64,000 nt of DNA from Cellulophaga lytica DSM 7489 (GTDB lineage: Bacteria; Bacteroidota; Bacteroidia; Flavobacteriales; Flavobacteriaceae): contig NC_015167.1 in assembly GCF_000190595.1 (NCBI RefSeq), positions 2,407,501 to 2,471,500 of the forward strand, in the 5' to 3' direction. Positions 1-8,595 of the stretch are shown one piece after another. The position numbers and the translations under genes are program-made. Position 1 is the stretch's first letter, and each line of letters begins with the position of its first letter. The notes under the pieces were generated by a model, which saw nothing but the letters and a program-made list of their open reading frames with translations, was not told the DNA's origin and made no database searches.

Positions 1-2711
1 ATTAAAAATCCTAAACTAAGGTTTTTGTAACGGAAACTATTTTTAAAGCCCATATTGTAATCAGGAAGAATTGATCCTAAGTTTTCTACATTTTGAGTTT
101 CTGCGTAGCTACCGTTTGCATTTACAACCTTGTTACCTTGATCATCAAAAACAAAATTTGTACCTCTAATTACTCCATATGATTCCCCTACAACAGCATT
201 TATTGATACTGAATTAAAAGGAAAAGATGCAATTTGTAAAGATTCTACACCGTCAATTATTTCAAGTAATTCGTTGTCATTTTTTGAGAAATTCCAAGTG
301 AAATCCCAAGAAAAATCTTCAGTTTGTATTGGAGTTATATTAACTAAAGCTTCTATACCTCTGTTTCTCAAAACACCTGCATTTGTAAATGTAGAGTTGT
401 AACCTGTTGAAGGGTCAACTGTTACAGGAGTTATCAAGTCGCTAGTTTCTTCATTGTAGTAAGTTAGATCAAAACTAAGGCGATTTTTTAAGAAAGCCAT
501 TTCTAAACCTACTTCATAAGTCTGCTTTAATTCTGGACGTAAATTTGGATTTTGGCTTATACCATTTGTACTAAATGGTACATCTCCTAAAAATGGAATA
601 TCAGCTACAAATGTAGTTGCTAACTGGTAAGGGTCAGTATCACTACCTACTTCTGCATAACCACCACGTATTTTACCAAATGACAACCAATCTGCTTTAA
701 TTAAATTAGAAAACACAATACTACCGTTTACACCTGGGTAAAAGAAAGAATTATCATTTTCAGGAAGTGTTGATGACCAATCACTACGACCAACAACTGT
801 TAAATAAGCAAAGTTGTCATATCCTAAAGAAACAGATCCGTAAACACTGTTTACTCTTTTGTAAGAGTCATATTCTGTTGCCTGAGCAGGGTCTGATGAG
901 TTACTAATGTTGTAAAGTCCAGGTACAACCAAACCTCCCGAAGTAGTTGCAGATAATCTATGAAATTCATTATCCCTACGGTTTGTACCTATAAATGAGT
1001 TAACACTAAATTTATCATCCATAAATTTTTTGTCAAAATGTAGTCTAGCCTCGTAATTTATTTCTTGGAAATCTCTATCCGTTTCAGTATAAAATGCTGG
1101 TGATTGAGAGCCAACTGCTCTACGATCATTTATTCTAAAGTCATAAGTATCTGCATATATTTTAGCAACTACATATAATTCATCTGTAAAATTATAAGTT
1201 GCACCTATATTACCATACCAACGTGTACGTTTATCTTCTGATGTATTTTCATACAATGTCCAGTATGGGTTGTCTGAGTATCTAGGGCTTCCATCTTCTG
1301 CAGAAACTCTATTCCAGCTACGTTGAGTACCGTCTTCTCTTTTATATTTTTTTAAACGTTCAAAATCTAAAGACGTTTGACCAAATTGATACATCTGCTG
1401 AACTACACCAGATCCTGTATAACCTGAGGCTGGCCTATTAAATCCGTCAGTAATTGTTAAGTTAACAAGTGCATCTACTTTCAACTTATCTGTTAATTGA
1501 CTTGTAGCGTTAAAGTTAACAGAGCTTTTATTTAACTCAGAATTAGGAACAATACCAGTAGTACTTGTTTTATTAGCACTTAAACGTACTGTAGATTTTT
1601 CTGTTCCTTGTGAAAAAGATACTCCGTTATTATAAGTTACACCAGTATTCCAAAAAGAATCTTTATCATTTTTAGGAGCAACCCATGGCCTTGTTTGTAA
1701 ATAATCATCACTAAACTCAGGATCAAAAGCATCCCAATGCAATACTTGTTGACCTTCATATCTTGGCCCCCAAGATTCATCTGTACCATAATCAACAACA
1801 TTATACACAGTACCATTAATAGTTGTAGTTCCAAAACCAACTTGACCTATAGTGCTTGCATCACCAGCACCACCACCGTATAAGTTTTGTACTTTAGGAA
1901 GAATATTAACTTTGTCAAATGTAATACCAGAGTTTATTGTTATTTGTGCTTTTCCTTTTTTTCCAGACTTCGTTGTTATAAGGATAACACCATTACTTGC
2001 ACGTGAGCCATAAAGAGCAGCTGCGGCACCACCTTTAAGTATGTTCATAGTTTCAATGTCATCTGGGTTGATGTCAAAACCAGCATCTCCAAAATCACGT
2101 CCGCCGCCCCCTGTTTGGGTAGAGCTGCTATTGTAATTAGAATTGTCTAAAGGAATACCATCAACAACCATTAACGGTCTGTTTTCTTGTGTTATTGAAC
2201 TTGGTCCCCTTAATACAATTCTTGTAGATCCTCCTAAGTTACCAGAGTTATTTGAAATTTGAACACCCGCTACTTTACCAGACATAGCATTAAGAGCATT
2301 TGAACTTCTAGTTTCGGCTATGTCATCACCACTAACAGTTTGGGTAGAGTAACCTAGCGATTTTTTTTCTCTAGAAATACCCAAAGCAGTAACAACAACT
2401 TCTTGTAATGCTTCTGCATCTTCTGTCATTTGTACGTTAATAACATCTTGGTTATTCACCGTACGTGATGTTGGTGTTTGACCTAAATAGGTAAATAAAA
2501 GTACTTGCCCGCTAGATGCTGAAATTGAGTATTTCCCATCAAAATCTGTTTGAGTACCTGTAGTTGTTCCTTTAACAAGGATGTTTACGCCTGGTAATGG
2601 TATACCATCTTGGTCGGTAACTGTACCAGAAATCGTTTTTTGTTGTGCAAAAGTTATGTGCACAATAAACGCTAAGAGTAGCGTTAAGATTCCTCTTTGT
2701 TTTGTTTTCAT
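1..2711 (-). CDS. SusC/RagA-type TonB-dependent receptor, C-terminus beyond window
   Basis: Outer-membrane beta-barrel importer that works with a SusD lipoprotein and is energised by TonB. About 903 codons are visible, and the frame is still open at base 1, so the end of the barrel is missing. In order: signal peptide MKTKQRGILTLLLAF...FAQ, a carboxypeptidase-regulatory-like domain (about residues 25-105, with GTVTDQDGIPLPGVNILVKG), the TonB plug (KVAGVQI, LMVVDGIPLDN, LYGSRASNGVILITTK), then barrel strands. I chose the ATG at 2711 because it directly begins the signal peptide. The partner susD would lie left of the window. The first ~100 codons are almost the same DNA as in the receptor at 4613-7843. 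The substrate cannot be told from sequence. Confidence 0.93.
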   Translation of the reverse strand, partial: MKTKQRGILTLLLAFIVHITFAQQKTISGTVTDQDGIPLPGVNILVKGTTTGTQTDFDGKYSISASSGQVLLFTYLGQTPTSRTVNNQDVINVQMTEDAEALQEVVVTALGISREKKSLGYSTQTVSGDDIAETRSSNALNAMSGKVAGVQISNNSGNLGGSTRIVLRGPSSITQENRPLMVVDGIPLDNSNYNSSSTQTGGGGRDFGDAGFDINPDDIETMNILKGGAAAALYGSRASNGVILITTKSGKKGKAQITINSGITFDKVNILPKVQNLYGGGAGDASTIGQVGFGTTTINGTVYNVVDYGTDESWGPRYEGQQVLHWDAFDPEFSDDYLQTRPWVAPKNDKDSFWNTGVTYNNGVSFSQGTEKSTVRLSANKTSTTGIVPNSELNKSSVNFNATSQLTDKLKVDALVNLTITDGFNRPASGYTGSGVVQQMYQFGQTSLDFERLKKYKREDGTQRSWNRVSAEDGSPRYSDNPYWTLYENTSEDKRTRWYGNIGATYNFTDELYVVAKIYADTYDFRINDRRAVGSQSPAFYTETDRDFQEINYEARLHFDKKFMDDKFSVNSFIGTNRRDNEFHRLSATTSGGLVVPGLYNISNSSDPAQATEYDSYKRVNSVYGSVSLGYDNFAYLTVVGRSDWSSTLPENDNSFFYPGVNGSIVFSNLIKADWLSFGKIRGGYAEVGSDTDPYQLATTFVADIPFLGDVPFSTNGISQNPNLRPELKQTYEVGLEMAFLKNRLSFDLTYYNEETSDLITPVTVDPSTGYNSTFTNAGVLRNRGIEALVNITPIQTEDFSWDFTWNFSKNDNELLEIIDGVESLQIASFPFNSVSINAVVGESYGVIRGTNFVFDDQGNKVVNANGSYAETQNVENLGSILPDYNMGFKNSFRYKNLSLGFL

Positions 2712-2762
2712 TTTTGAAATATTTGAATTAGTCGGTATCAAAAATCAAAAATTAATGTTAAT
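2712..2762 (-). promoter_or_regulatory. Conserved susC leader/promoter block, copy 1
   Basis: On the minus strand this block reads ...TTAACATTAAT...GATTTTTGATACCGACTAATTCAAA just before the receptor ATG. Closely matching blocks precede the receptors at 7843 and 13214. The shared 8-mer GANTTTTG differs from the flavobacterial -7 box TAnnTTTG only at its first base and lies about 30 bases before the ATG. I infer a shared promoter or leader. The role is not proven. Confidence 0.5.
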
Positions 2763-3117
2763 AAGCAAACTAAATTTCTATTTATTTTAACAATAATCTT
2801 ATAAAAAGACCTAAAATTTTATATTATTCATAATTTTAATTATGTTAGACTATTAAAAATGTAATTTTGTTTATTATTTATTACGTATTGTTATATTAAT
2901 AATAAACAACTGATAATGTAGGAAATTTACTCTAAACTTATATTTTGTTTTACGCAATCTATTTATTTATTTCGTGTTATTACTAAATTGAAAATCAATA
3001 CAATTCTCAATTTCCTTATATTTTTTTACATTTAAATATCTTAATTTTTAGATATTATATATTGTAGTTTTTTTCTTATTTTATTTTTATTTGATTATTT
3101 TTTGGGTAAGTTTTTTA
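2763..3117. other. Gene-free AT-rich spacer
   Basis: Very AT-rich DNA between the leader of the left-edge receptor and the terminator of the susD gene at 3177. I see no plausible reading frame, tRNA or repeat array in it. Further promoter elements for the minus-strand receptor could lie here, but no clear -33/-7 pair stands out. Confidence 0.5.
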
Positions 3118-3150
3118 ATAAAAAAAACCTGCAGGAATACCTGCAGGTTT
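3118..3150 (-). terminator. Intrinsic terminator of the susD gene at 3177
   Basis: A perfect 11-bp inverted repeat (AAACCTGCAGG at 3125-3135, CCTGCAGGTTT at 3140-3150) encloses a 4-base loop. On the minus strand it is followed by a run of T (bases 3118-3124 on the plus strand are A). It lies 26 bases past the susD stop and separates that susCD pair from the next receptor. Confidence 0.9.
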
Positions 3151-3176
3151 GAAATATATTTGAAATTAAAATAATT

Positions 3177-4601
3177 TTAATTTACATCCCACCAAACTTT
3201 TGTTGTCATATCTCCTGGTGTAGAAGTAACTGCTTCTAGTGAAGCTGCATTTGATGTTGTTTCAGATAAAGGATATGGCATACGTACTGGAATTGTACTA
3301 ATGAATGCCGCTTCTGGTGCTGTTAATTGTGGATAATCTAATCTTCTCCACTCATTCCAAGCTTCAAAACCTTTAGCATATAACGCAACCCATTTTTGAA
3401 CCCCAATAGATTCTTTCCAGTTAGCAGCATCATAAGGATTATTAGTTAAGTAATCACTTATAGCTGCAGAATCATCTATACCCCAATAGTTCATAGAAGC
3501 TGTAACAGCGTTGTTGTATGCTGCTTCTGCATCTCCAGTTAATATACCTCTTTGGTAAGCTTCAGCTAATAAAAATTGTACTTCTGCATAAGACATAATT
3601 ACGTGAGGTGCTGTTGCAGCTCTAACTAAATCGCTTGGTCTAGAAGTTGTAGGCTTTAATACTGTAGCGTCATTATCACTTAAGCCGTAAGGCATACCAA
3701 CAATTGAACCACTAGAAGCAGGTTTAGCATATACTTCTAACCTTGGGTCACCTAGGTCTGTTAGGGTAGTAACTAAATATTCAGAAACCGCATAATCATC
3801 TCTATTATTTATGTTTACATTTCTCCATAATGGGTTAGACCTATCTGGTGCGGCATCAAAAGTAAATAAAGCATTTTCTACATTGCTTGAGATTAAATTA
3901 GAAGCTGCAGCTGTTGCATATTGTGTAGCTGTTGCTAAATCAACGTCGGATAGACGTATGGCATATTTTAGCATAAGTGAATTTGTTAACTTAATCCAGC
4001 TATCAACATTTCCGTTATAGACTACATCTCCACTGGTAAAAGAAGGAGAGCTAGTGTCAAAACTATTACTTGCTTGTTCTAAAGTTTCTAAAATCCCTAA
4101 ATAAACATTTTCCTGAGAGTCATAACTTGGCAAGTTAAACTCGCTGTTAATTGCTTCAGTATAAGGAACTGCGCCAAAACCATCAGATAAGAAAGTAAAT
4201 ACTTGAGACGACATTACATCTAAGATATTTTTTCTGTTAGTTTTGATGTTGTCAGATACATCTTGTAATTCTACTAATTCTTTGGCGGAATTTAGTTCTT
4301 TAAGTATAGATACATACATTGTAGACCATGTACCATCAAAAGCAGTAATTGTTTGATTGTATCTACTGTCTTCAGTATATTCATTTTCTGCCCACTGTTG
4401 TGTCATTAACATACCCCATCCAGCATTAACTCCTGTTCCGGCCATACTGTTGTAGAATGTGTATTCTGCTGTTGTTAGTAGAGTAGAAGGGCTAACTATA
4501 ACCGCATTGTTAGGGTCAACATTTAGTTCTTCAAGTCCATTATCACATGCGCAGAACATTGTCGCAGAAAGTAATAAGGTAAATATTTTATTTTTTTTCA
4601 T
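3177..4601 (-). CDS. SusD/RagB-type outer-membrane lipoprotein (SusD-like_2 type)
   Basis: Surface lipoprotein of 474 residues that should act as the lid and substrate-binding partner of the SusC receptor at 4613-7843, from which it is separated by 11 bases (one operon). The signal peptide ends at Cys19 (FCA|C). That is a loose lipobox, but the position fits. The start of the mature part (LEELNVDPNNAV, then SPSTLLTTAEYTF) and the C-terminal stretch with AEVQFLLAEAYQRG and EAWNEWRRLDYPQL are typical of the SusD-like_2 branch of the family. The TPR-like helices are consistent with a full-length protein. Ligand unknown. A strong terminator follows. Confidence 0.92.
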   Translation of the reverse strand: MKKNKIFTLLLSATMFCACDNGLEELNVDPNNAVIVSPSTLLTTAEYTFYNSMAGTGVNAGWGMLMTQQWAENEYTEDSRYNQTITAFDGTWSTMYVSILKELNSAKELVELQDVSDNIKTNRKNILDVMSSQVFTFLSDGFGAVPYTEAINSEFNLPSYDSQENVYLGILETLEQASNSFDTSSPSFTSGDVVYNGNVDSWIKLTNSLMLKYAIRLSDVDLATATQYATAAASNLISSNVENALFTFDAAPDRSNPLWRNVNINNRDDYAVSEYLVTTLTDLGDPRLEVYAKPASSGSIVGMPYGLSDNDATVLKPTTSRPSDLVRAATAPHVIMSYAEVQFLLAEAYQRGILTGDAEAAYNNAVTASMNYWGIDDSAAISDYLTNNPYDAANWKESIGVQKWVALYAKGFEAWNEWRRLDYPQLTAPEAAFISTIPVRMPYPLSETTSNAASLEAVTSTPGDMTTKVWWDVN

Positions 4602-4612
4602 GATTTAATAAT

Positions 4613-7600
4613 TTAAAATTTAGCAGATAAATTAACACCAAATGATCTTGTTGGTGGAACCTGTGCGTTCTCCAAACCTTGTACGTTACCAGAGCCTGTA
4701 ATAACTTGAGGGTCAATATATGGTACATCTGCAGAGATTATAGCTAAGTTTCTGCCAAATACACTAAGATTTACACTTGTAAAAGGAAGGTCTTTTAACA
4801 CTTTAGCAGGTAAAGAATAACTTAATCTTACGTCTCTAAATTTAATAAAGCTAGCATCATAAACGTTAGGAGCAGCTCTATTCCAATATGTTTGGTAATA
4901 AGTTTGTGGATCTATTCTTGTAGTATTTACAGCTCCAGTAGATGTTACACCAGGTAAAACCATTCCGTTAGCTCTAGTGTCACTTTCGCCATTAAAGGCT
5001 ACAGTTTCTGGGTGCATACCTGAGTATTTGGCCCACTGTAAAGAAGTAGAGTGTATTATACCACCTTCTTGAAAATCTATTAAACCAGACAATGTAAAGT
5101 TTTTATACGTAAAAGATGTACTTACACCTCCAACCCAGTCAGCAATTGCAGATCCTAGGTAAACTCTATCATCAGTAAATAGGTATGCTCCATCATCACC
5201 AACAACTTTGTTTCCGTTGTCATCATAAATGTAATCTTGACCGTACATAGCCATATATGGTTTTCCTTCTTGAATTCTTAAATCAGCAGCCCAAGTTCCA
5301 CCCATATTAATACTTTCAACTAAAGTTTCGCCATTTTCATCTTTTAACAATTCAACCACTTCATTTTTCTGTTGAGTAAGGTTTAATCCTATATCCCATC
5401 TAAAGTTTTCTGTTTGAATTGGAGTACCATTAATTTGGAATTCAAAACCTGAATTTTTCATACTACCAGCATTCAATAATTTTGATGAATAACCTGTAGA
5501 TGAAGAAGTAGGAACGTTAAAAATTTGATCTTCTGTAAGTCTATCATAGTAAGAAGCATCAATACTTAATCTACTATTAAATAATTTAACTAAAATACCA
5601 AATTCTGTTTCTGTAGTTAACTCATTAACTAAGTCAGGATTTTGCTGTGAGTTAGGAACTGTGTACATTGGGAAACTTCCAAAGTTTGGAGTTAAAGGAG
5701 AATATACATCAGATAACCTATATGGATCTGCATCATTACCCGCTTGAGCAATACTAGCTCTAAGCTTAACAAAATTTACTACGTTACTACCTTTTATGAA
5801 ATCTAATTCAGATAAAGCAAAACTTATAGAAGCAGCAGGATAAAAATAGCTATTGTTCTTTTTTGGAAGTGTAGAAGACCAGTCATTTCTAGCAGATAAA
5901 TCTAAGAATAACATATCTTTAAAACCAAAAGAAGTTGATCCAAATATACTATTAATTCCTTTGTTAGCCTCGTAAGTATCTGTGTTAGCAGCAGCACTAG
6001 AATTGCTAATATTGTAAAAACGATCTACTACCAAACCACCAGAAGTTGCAGCAGTTATTCTTTTTGTAAACTGTCTCATCCTGTTAGCACCCAATATACC
6101 ACTAAAAGTAAAGTCTTCAGAAAAATCTTTTTGATAGTTTAATCTAACCTCAAAGTTGTTTTCTTGGAATTTTCTTTCAGTTTCAACATATTTAGAAGGA
6201 TCTACTGATCTAAATGGAATACCTTCCATTAAACTAAATTGAGATATATCTGTACCAAATTGAGAAGATAAGCTTAAGTTGTCAGTTATAGCATAGCTAA
6301 AGTTAGCGTTACCAAAAACTCTATTTCTAGTATCTTCTTGCATAAAGTTATTTCTAACCCATGATGGATTATCAAAATAATTAGGAGTAGGATCAAAAGA
6401 AGTTAAGTTACCAGAAGCATCTGTAACAATTCCTTTTGGGTTCCAAGTGTATTGGTTACCTTCTGTTGTGTTTTGTTGATTTTTAATTCTCTCAACATCT
6501 AATTGTGTTTGCCACCATTGGTTAAATCCTTGTAAAGGGTTTCCGTTGCTATAACCTGTAATGTTTCTGTTTTGAGCTTCTGTTTTTATGTAGCTCATTG
6601 TTACACCAGCTTTTAATTTTTCTGTTAAATTATAAGTTGTGTTTAGGTTTACTGTATTTCTCTGTAAAGCACCATTAGGAGTTGTACCTGTTTGGTCTAC
6701 ATTAGAATAACCCAATCTAAATGAACCTTTTTCGTTAGCCCCACTTAATGAAACGCTATTCATTAATGTTACACCGGTATTAAAGAATGAATCATATGTG
6801 TTATCAGGGGCAACCCAAGGTCTAGTTTCTTTGTAGTTACTAGCTCCTGGATCCCAAGAATCCCAATGTCTCACATTTACATTTGGGTCAAATTTAGGAC
6901 CCCAAGATCCATCTTTTCCGTAGTTGGGAGCTAAATATGCAACACCATCTTGTGTAAATTCATTAAATCCACTTGGTGTTTCATAAGATGAACCACCACC
7001 ATACATTCTTTGGTGAGGTATTAAGTTTCTAACTTCATCAATAGTAATACTACTATCAAAAGTTACTCCAAGACCTTTTTTGTCAGATCCATTTTTGGTC
7101 GTAATCAATATAACACCATTTGCACCTCTAGAACCATATATAGCAGTTGCGGCAGCACCTTTTAATACAGACATAGTTTTAATACTAGAAGGGTCTATAT
7201 CTGACGCAGAGTTACCGTAATCATAGTTGCCTCCACCAAAACCTCTTTCTTGGCTTGAGCTAGAAAAGCTTTGGTTACTTACTGGAACACCGTCAATTAC
7301 AAATAATGGCTGGTTATTTCCTAAGAATGAGTTTGATCCTCTAATAGTTATTCTAGATGATCCACCTAAAGTAGATGAACTACCTTGGATTTGTACACCT
7401 GCAACTTTACCTTGTAAAGAGTTTACAATGTTAACTTCTTTGGCGTTATCAATACTTTCTCCTGTAACTTTTTGAACAGCATAACCAATAGCTTTTTCTT
7501 TCTTGCTTATACCAAGTCCAGTAACAATAACTTCTTGAAGGGCTTCAGCATCTTCCTGCATTTGTACGTTAATAACGTTAGAGTTACTAACAGTACGAGA

Positions 7601-7843
7601 AGTAGGTGTTTGACCTAAATAAGTAAATAAAAGTACTTGCCCGCTAGATGCAGAAATAGTGTATTTCCCATCAAAATCTGTTTGAGTACCTGTAGTTGTT
7701 CCTTGTACAAGGATGTTTACGCCTGGCAATGGTATACCATCTTGATCGGTAACTGTACCAGAAATCGTTTTTTGTTGTGCAAAAGTTAAGTGCACAATAA
7801 ACGCTAAGAGTAGCGTTAAGATTCCTCTTTGTTTTGTTTTCAT
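4613..7843 (-). CDS. SusC/RagA-type TonB-dependent receptor
   Basis: Complete 1076-residue TonB-dependent importer. Signal peptide to about residue 22 (FIVHLTFAQQ), carboxypeptidase-regulatory-like domain (GTVTDQDGIPLPGVNILVQG), linker with EVIVTGLGISKKEKAIGYAVQ, plug (GKVAGVQI, LFVIDGVPVSN, IYGSRGANGVILITTK), then a long barrel ending in phenylalanine (SFGVNLSAKF) as expected for BAM substrates. The frame can be extended 10 codons upstream to a TTG at 7873, but the ATG at 7843 begins a normal signal peptide, so I use it. It forms a pair with the susD at 3177-4601. The leader and first ~100 codons nearly duplicate those of the neighbouring receptor at 1-2711. Confidence 0.94.
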   Translation of the reverse strand: MKTKQRGILTLLLAFIVHLTFAQQKTISGTVTDQDGIPLPGVNILVQGTTTGTQTDFDGKYTISASSGQVLLFTYLGQTPTSRTVSNSNVINVQMQEDAEALQEVIVTGLGISKKEKAIGYAVQKVTGESIDNAKEVNIVNSLQGKVAGVQIQGSSSTLGGSSRITIRGSNSFLGNNQPLFVIDGVPVSNQSFSSSSQERGFGGGNYDYGNSASDIDPSSIKTMSVLKGAAATAIYGSRGANGVILITTKNGSDKKGLGVTFDSSITIDEVRNLIPHQRMYGGGSSYETPSGFNEFTQDGVAYLAPNYGKDGSWGPKFDPNVNVRHWDSWDPGASNYKETRPWVAPDNTYDSFFNTGVTLMNSVSLSGANEKGSFRLGYSNVDQTGTTPNGALQRNTVNLNTTYNLTEKLKAGVTMSYIKTEAQNRNITGYSNGNPLQGFNQWWQTQLDVERIKNQQNTTEGNQYTWNPKGIVTDASGNLTSFDPTPNYFDNPSWVRNNFMQEDTRNRVFGNANFSYAITDNLSLSSQFGTDISQFSLMEGIPFRSVDPSKYVETERKFQENNFEVRLNYQKDFSEDFTFSGILGANRMRQFTKRITAATSGGLVVDRFYNISNSSAAANTDTYEANKGINSIFGSTSFGFKDMLFLDLSARNDWSSTLPKKNNSYFYPAASISFALSELDFIKGSNVVNFVKLRASIAQAGNDADPYRLSDVYSPLTPNFGSFPMYTVPNSQQNPDLVNELTTETEFGILVKLFNSRLSIDASYYDRLTEDQIFNVPTSSSTGYSSKLLNAGSMKNSGFEFQINGTPIQTENFRWDIGLNLTQQKNEVVELLKDENGETLVESINMGGTWAADLRIQEGKPYMAMYGQDYIYDDNGNKVVGDDGAYLFTDDRVYLGSAIADWVGGVSTSFTYKNFTLSGLIDFQEGGIIHSTSLQWAKYSGMHPETVAFNGESDTRANGMVLPGVTSTGAVNTTRIDPQTYYQTYWNRAAPNVYDASFIKFRDVRLSYSLPAKVLKDLPFTSVNLSVFGRNLAIISADVPYIDPQVITGSGNVQGLENAQVPPTRSFGVNLSAKF

Positions 7844-7900
7844 TTTTTTGAAATTTGAATTAGTCGGTTTCAAAAGTCAAAAAATAATGTTAATTAAAAA
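7844..7900 (-). promoter_or_regulatory. Conserved susC leader/promoter block, copy 2
   Basis: Upstream block of the receptor at 4613-7843, matching copies 1 and 3. On the minus strand it shows TTAATTAACATTA, then GACTTTTG (one base off the TAnnTTTG -7 box), then AAACCGACTAATTC shortly before the ATG. Conservation outside the coding region suggests a common promoter or a leader needed for expression. Confidence 0.5.
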
Positions 7901-8022
7901 AATAATATTCACTTTATTTTAACAAATAGAGTAAATTATTAAAATAACATATGTTTTTTTAGCATGTACAATTGTATTTTTATTATTAATTAAAGATATT
8001 TTATAGATAATGTTTGTTATTT

Positions 8023-8056
8023 AAAAAAGCCTTTGAATTTCTTCAAAGACTTTTTT
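8023..8056 (-). terminator. Terminator hairpin after the small lipoprotein gene
   Basis: AAAAAAGCCTTTGAA (8023-8037) pairs with TTCAAAGACTTTTTT (8042-8056) around a 4-base loop, with one C-A mismatch. The outer A/T tracts provide a U-run in either direction. It lies about 50 bases past the stop of the minus-strand gene at 8104. Confidence 0.8.
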
Positions 8057-8103
8057 CGTTACTACTCAAATATTAAAAAATAAAATCATTTAAAAGCTGA
8101 TAT

Positions 8104-8535
8104 TTACTGGGTAATTTTTTTTATACTCAATGAGTATTTTTTTTTGTCTTTTCTACTAAAAGTTATTTTACCATTAATTAAAATTTCAGCTTTATTGTGA
8201 AAAATATATTTATTGCTATGTTTTAATACATTGTACAAATGCATTCCCATATCAATAGTATTTGCTTTTTCTGTTAATGTTTTGCCTTCAACTTTTAAGC
8301 TTGTAAAACTGTAAGAGGGTATTGAAAAATTATTTACTTTTTCAATGTTATTCTTATGTGTTACTTTTATGTCATCTATAATAATCCAGTTACCATCTTT
8401 TATTTTAAATAAGTTACTTTCAGGGTAATTTATAGATATAATGTTATTGGATTTTTTTATTGTATTATTAGTACAGCTAAAAACCAGTGATAATGTTACT
8501 AATGTTATAATAGTTTTTAGTTGTTTTTTTAACAT
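8104..8535 (-). CDS. Small putative lipoprotein of unknown function, downstream of susCD
   Basis: 143 residues. I start at the ATG at 8535 because it begins a clear lipoprotein signal (MLKKQLKT...LSLVFSC, lipobox VFSC, Cys21). The open frame could extend upstream to an ATG at 8589, but that would bury the signal peptide. The mature part is short, Lys- and Ile-rich, probably mostly beta strand, with no motif I recognise. It is the third gene of the susC-susD unit above it (60 bases after susD) and is followed by a terminator. In such loci a small extra lipoprotein is often a surface accessory factor, but that is inference from position only. Confidence 0.7.
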   Translation of the reverse strand: MLKKQLKTIITLVTLSLVFSCTNNTIKKSNNIISINYPESNLFKIKDGNWIIIDDIKVTHKNNIEKVNNFSIPSYSFTSLKVEGKTLTEKANTIDMGMHLYNVLKHSNKYIFHNKAEILINGKITFSRKDKKKYSLSIKKITQ

Positions 8536-8595
8536 AGCTAAAAGTTGAAAATTACGGAGCTTTTGAGTTTTTATTAACTCCGTAATCATTAATTT

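Noticed and set aside
4613-7873. TTG start at 7873 for the receptor
   Set aside because: It adds ten residues before a good signal peptide starting at the ATG at 7843; the extra segment is better read as conserved leader. The same reasoning applies to 13244 versus 13214.
8536-8589. ATG at 8589 as start of the small lipoprotein
   Set aside because: The 18 extra residues would put the hydrophobic signal segment too far from the N-terminus; the ATG at 8535 begins a normal lipoprotein signal.
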